From assembly GCA_964495085.1 (NCBI GenBank), contig CAZBUK010000053.1, positions 1 through 25,573 of the forward strand: DNA of 25,573 nucleotides, given 5' to 3'. Every line of letters starts with the position of its first letter. Position 1 is the first letter of the stretch. The notes beneath the pieces were generated by a model. It saw only the letters and a program-made list of their open reading frames with translations, had not been told where the DNA came from and searched no databases. Made by a program: the position numbers and the translations under genes. This stretch comes from CAZBUK01 sp964495085. GTDB lineage: Bacteria > Bacteroidota > Ignavibacteria > T3Sed10-11. Of the stretch, positions 22,939 to 25,573 are shown one piece after another.

Positions 22939-25269
22939 ATGTTACTCAATTATTTGAAAGTTGCTCTTCGCACAACACTAAAAAACCGGGGTTTTTCGTT
23001 TATCAGTATTGCGGGACTTGCCATCGGTATGGTCTGCTGTTTGCTGATACTGCTATGGGTGCAGGACGAGTTGAGTTTTGACAGATTTCATGAAAACAGC
23101 AACCAGCTTTACCGGGTCGTCACGCAGTATGACGATAAATGGACCGCGGCAACCCCTTGGGCTATAGCTCCGATCTTGAAACGCGATTTCCCCGAAATTG
23201 AGAACGCCACCCGATTCAGAGCAGAAAATGTTTTGATACAATATGAGGACCGCGCATTCAATGAATCAGTCGGATTTGTCGATCCTGTTTTTCTTGAAAT
23301 GTTTTCATTCCCTCTTATTGAAGGGGATCCCGCATCCGTATTAAAAGCCCCGGAGTCGGTCCTGATTACAGAAAAGACGGCAAGCAAATATTTCAATGAT
23401 GTCAATCCCATCGGGAAAATAATTACAGCAAATAATCAAACTAATCTAGTCGTAACCGGGATATTAAAAGATGTCCCTACGAATTCCTCACTCGAATTCG
23501 AAATGCTCATCCCTATATCAATATTGGGAGAAGAGCGACTGAACTCATGGTCATGGGAAACCGCCTCATTCGTTCTATTAAATAATAATGCCTCTCCGGA
23601 TCTTCTGCGGAATAAAATTGTCGGGACAATACATAAATATGACACCCGGAGTGGGATGACAGACAGGATAATTTTGAGTCATCTACAGCCCGTCTCCCGG
23701 ATTCATTTATATTCATTGAACGGTACCGGTCCGATTTTATACGTATATGTCTTTTCTGCCGTTGCCTTCATTGTGTTAATTGTTGCCTGCATTAATTTTA
23801 TAAATCTGATAACGGCGAAGGCATCGGTAAGGGGAAAAGAGATCGGCGTCCGCAAAGTAGTCGGAGCTGGCCGGAACCATATAATTGCGCAGTTCCTCGG
23901 TGAAACACTCCTGATCGCGATAATTGCATTCGGATTGGCGCTCATCCTTGCAGAAATGTTGCTACCGGGTTTCAATACCATAGCCGAAAAGCAACTAAGC
24001 CCGAATTACATACATAATTCCGGCATTCTTATTGGTTCCGTCCTCATTATCGTTTTGACGACCTTAATAGCGGGGAGTTATCCGGCATTCATACTCGCTT
24101 CTTTCCGCCCTATTCAAATTTTGAAAGGTTCATTTGCGGGAGGATTTAAAAAATCACCGATCCGCCGGATGCTTGTCATAGTCCAATTTACGGTCTCGAT
24201 AATACTGATTGTCATAACAGTGACCATAGGAAAACAAGTCAGTTATATTCAAAACAAAAATCTGGGCTTCAATCGCGAGCAGGTGATAACAGTACCCCTG
24301 AATGACGATGCTCGAAATAGTTACGAAGCATTGAAACATCATTTACTCCGGAATCCGGGAATACTTAATGTTACTTCAGCCACCGGCGCTCCCAACAACA
24401 TAGGTAGTATCAATCCGGCATACTGGGAGGGGCGGGGACCCGATCGAGCCGAATTTATATACTATGTATCCGTTGATCATGAGTACATCGATACATTTGA
24501 AATAGACATTACAGACGGCAGGAACTTTTCTAAGGATTTCTCGACCGATGCAAACAACTACATCGTCAATGAAGCGGCGATTAATTATATGAAGCTGGAA
24601 TCACCTGTCGGAAAATTATTTTCAATTTGGAATAATGAGGGAAGAATAATCGGCATTGTCAGGAATTTTCATTTCCATTCGCTGCACAATGATATTGTAC
24701 CGATGGTGATGACATTGACCCATTATGTGCCGCACAATACAATGTTCATTCGCATTGATCCCGAAAACATCAATTCCACGCTCGCAAGCATCGATAATTC
24801 ATGGAATGAGTTTGTACCGGGTTATCCTTTTCAATATGAATTTTTAGACGATAATTTCCGGCGGCAGTACAATGATGAAGCAAGAATTAAAAGTTTATTT
24901 CAACACTTCAGCGCTACGGCAATCTTCATATCCTGTATAGGTCTTTTCGGACTGACCGCTTTGATTGCGCAATACCGGACAAAAGAAATCGGTATTAGAA
25001 AGGTTGTCGGAGCTACCGTTTTCGATATAATCGGCCTGCTGATAAAAGATTTTTCTAAATGGATGGTAATTGCGGCAGTCGCTGCTATTCCTATCGCTTA
25101 TTACATTGTAAATATGTGGCTTGAAAATTTTGCCTATCGTACCGAGGTAAGCTGGATGCTTTTTACCGGAGCCGGCCTTATTGTATATATTATTGCCCTG
25201 CTGACAATCGGCTTTCAGGCAATCCGGTCCGCAACGGCAAACCCGGTTGAGGCCCTGAGATATGAATAA
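22939..25269 (+). CDS. FtsX/MacB-type ABC permease (double FtsX)
   Basis: A 776-residue ABC permease of the Bacteroidota-type macrolide/peptide/lipoprotein exporter group. TM1 (about 19-41) is followed by a periplasmic MacB-core domain opening ELSFDRFHENSNQLYRVV, a first FtsX domain (about 265-395, with VRGKEIGVRKVVGA), a second helix and periplasmic domain from about 409, and a second FtsX domain (about 655-770, with YRTKEIGIRKVVGAT) ending in NPVEALRYE, the typical C-terminus. AGGA lies six bases before the ATG. It probably pairs with the ATPase at 21340 and adaptor at 19647. Its AT-rich composition differs from both, so replacement or separate origin is possible. A terminator follows. Confidence 0.92.
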   Translation: MLLNYLKVALRTTLKNRGFSFISIAGLAIGMVCCLLILLWVQDELSFDRFHENSNQLYRVVTQYDDKWTAATPWAIAPILKRDFPEIENATRFRAENVLIQYEDRAFNESVGFVDPVFLEMFSFPLIEGDPASVLKAPESVLITEKTASKYFNDVNPIGKIITANNQTNLVVTGILKDVPTNSSLEFEMLIPISILGEERLNSWSWETASFVLLNNNASPDLLRNKIVGTIHKYDTRSGMTDRIILSHLQPVSRIHLYSLNGTGPILYVYVFSAVAFIVLIVACINFINLITAKASVRGKEIGVRKVVGAGRNHIIAQFLGETLLIAIIAFGLALILAEMLLPGFNTIAEKQLSPNYIHNSGILIGSVLIIVLTTLIAGSYPAFILASFRPIQILKGSFAGGFKKSPIRRMLVIVQFTVSIILIVITVTIGKQVSYIQNKNLGFNREQVITVPLNDDARNSYEALKHHLLRNPGILNVTSATGAPNNIGSINPAYWEGRGPDRAEFIYYVSVDHEYIDTFEIDITDGRNFSKDFSTDANNYIVNEAAINYMKLESPVGKLFSIWNNEGRIIGIVRNFHFHSLHNDIVPMVMTLTHYVPHNTMFIRIDPENINSTLASIDNSWNEFVPGYPFQYEFLDDNFRRQYNDEARIKSLFQHFSATAIFISCIGLFGLTALIAQYRTKEIGIRKVVGATVFDIIGLLIKDFSKWMVIAAVAAIPIAYYIVNMWLENFAYRTEVSWMLFTGAGLIVYIIALLTIGFQAIRSATANPVEALRYE

Positions 25270-25274
25270 ACGAG

Positions 25275-25307
25275 ATCCCACCGTTGTTCAGGCGGGATGG
25301 GATTTTT
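25275..25307 (+). terminator. Intrinsic terminator after the permease
   Basis: ATCCCA-CCG pairs with CGG-(GA bulge)-TGGGAT, followed directly by TTTTT, six bases after the permease stop. This closes the operon. Confidence 0.65.
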
Positions 25308-25322
25308 AAGGTATGAATAGTA
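25303..25322 (+). repeat. 20-bp direct repeat, copy 2
   Basis: TTTTTAA-NN-TATGAATAGTA, the second copy of the element at 22138-22157. It begins in the terminator T-run and ends 32 bases before the nitroreductase start, a position like that of copy 1 before the concanavalin-like gene. Confidence 0.4.
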
Positions 25323-25354
25323 ATTGTAATGTTTAAAAATAAAATGGAAATAAA

Positions 25355-25573
25355 ATGAAATCGATGATTCTATTTTTCTGCATATCATTCTGTTTACCTA
25401 CTTTTCCTCAAACAGATCTAAATAGTTCTAAAGAACTTAACACAAATGAAAGTCGGAATAATAATGATTTAAGTATCTGGGACGCTTTTCAGCAAAGACG
25501 TTCTGTAAGAAAATATAAATCCGATCCGGTTCCGCAGGAACATATTCTAAAAGTAATTGATGCAGCGAGAATG
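25355..25573 (+). CDS. Exported nitroreductase-family protein (partial)
   Basis: The first 73 codons of a gene running off the window. A hydrophobic N-terminus (MKSMILFFCISFCLPTFPQ) looks like a signal peptide, followed by a polar linker (21-38) and the start of a nitroreductase domain: IWDAFQQRRSVRKYKSDPVPQEHILKVIDAARM (41-73). The RRSVRKY block is the family's FMN-phosphate-binding segment. Nitroreductases are normally cytoplasmic flavoenzymes, so export is unusual, though exported members occur. The permease terminator lies upstream, so it probably has its own promoter. AT-rich like the preceding two genes. Confidence 0.75.
   Translation, partial: MKSMILFFCISFCLPTFPQTDLNSSKELNTNESRNNNDLSIWDAFQQRRSVRKYKSDPVPQEHILKVIDAARM

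Overview
This window reads as a GC-rich (roughly 55-60% over most of its length) chromosomal contig from a Gram-negative bacterium. The transport and signalling genes have the style of the Bacteroidota/FCB superphylum: a Bacteroidota-type double FtsX permease, a BstA-like DinB protein, GC-rich palindromic repeats, and many starts without a Shine-Dalgarno sequence. That lineage is an inference from gene style, not from a marker gene. A run of 10 N at 2741-2750 marks an assembly join, so this is probably a draft or metagenome-assembled genome. I saw no rRNA, tRNA, transposase or CRISPR array.

Left part (1-5700). A repeat-rich intergenic stretch is followed by a leftward group: proline dehydrogenase (split by the N gap), a DapA/HOGA-type aldolase, then a BstA/YfiT-like protein. 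The pair suggests proline or hydroxyproline catabolism. Rightward come an uncharacterised membrane protein and a lipoprotein of glycoside hydrolase family 47 (alpha-mannosidase class I), rare in bacteria, with its catalytic acids present.

Middle part (5900-16050). An orphan hybrid histidine kinase is followed by a leftward hisN-DUF697 pair. Next is a rightward adaptor/RND efflux pair. The adaptor has one in-frame TGA exactly where the lipobox cysteine should be. Leftward after that are an exported VOC protein translationally coupled to a RidA-like protein, and an ankyrin-repeat protein.

Right part (16050-25573). An NtrC-type sigma-54 activator and an overlapping NtrY-like kinase face away from an ABC-export operon: HlyD/MacA adaptor, small four-helix-bundle protein, LolD/MacB-type ATPase. 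A near-consensus sigma-54 promoter and two upstream palindromes lie in the shared intergenic region, so the pair probably controls this operon. Near 22.1 kb base composition drops sharply. The last genes (a secreted concanavalin-like protein, an FtsX-type permease, and the start of an exported nitroreductase) are AT-rich, suggesting a separate history.

The strongest points for a second look are the TGA in the adaptor lipobox, the sigma-54 module beside an exporter with a kinase that has almost no periplasmic domain, the bacterial GH47 enzyme, the four-helix-bundle gene inside the ABC operon, and the composition break at the ATPase/permease junction.
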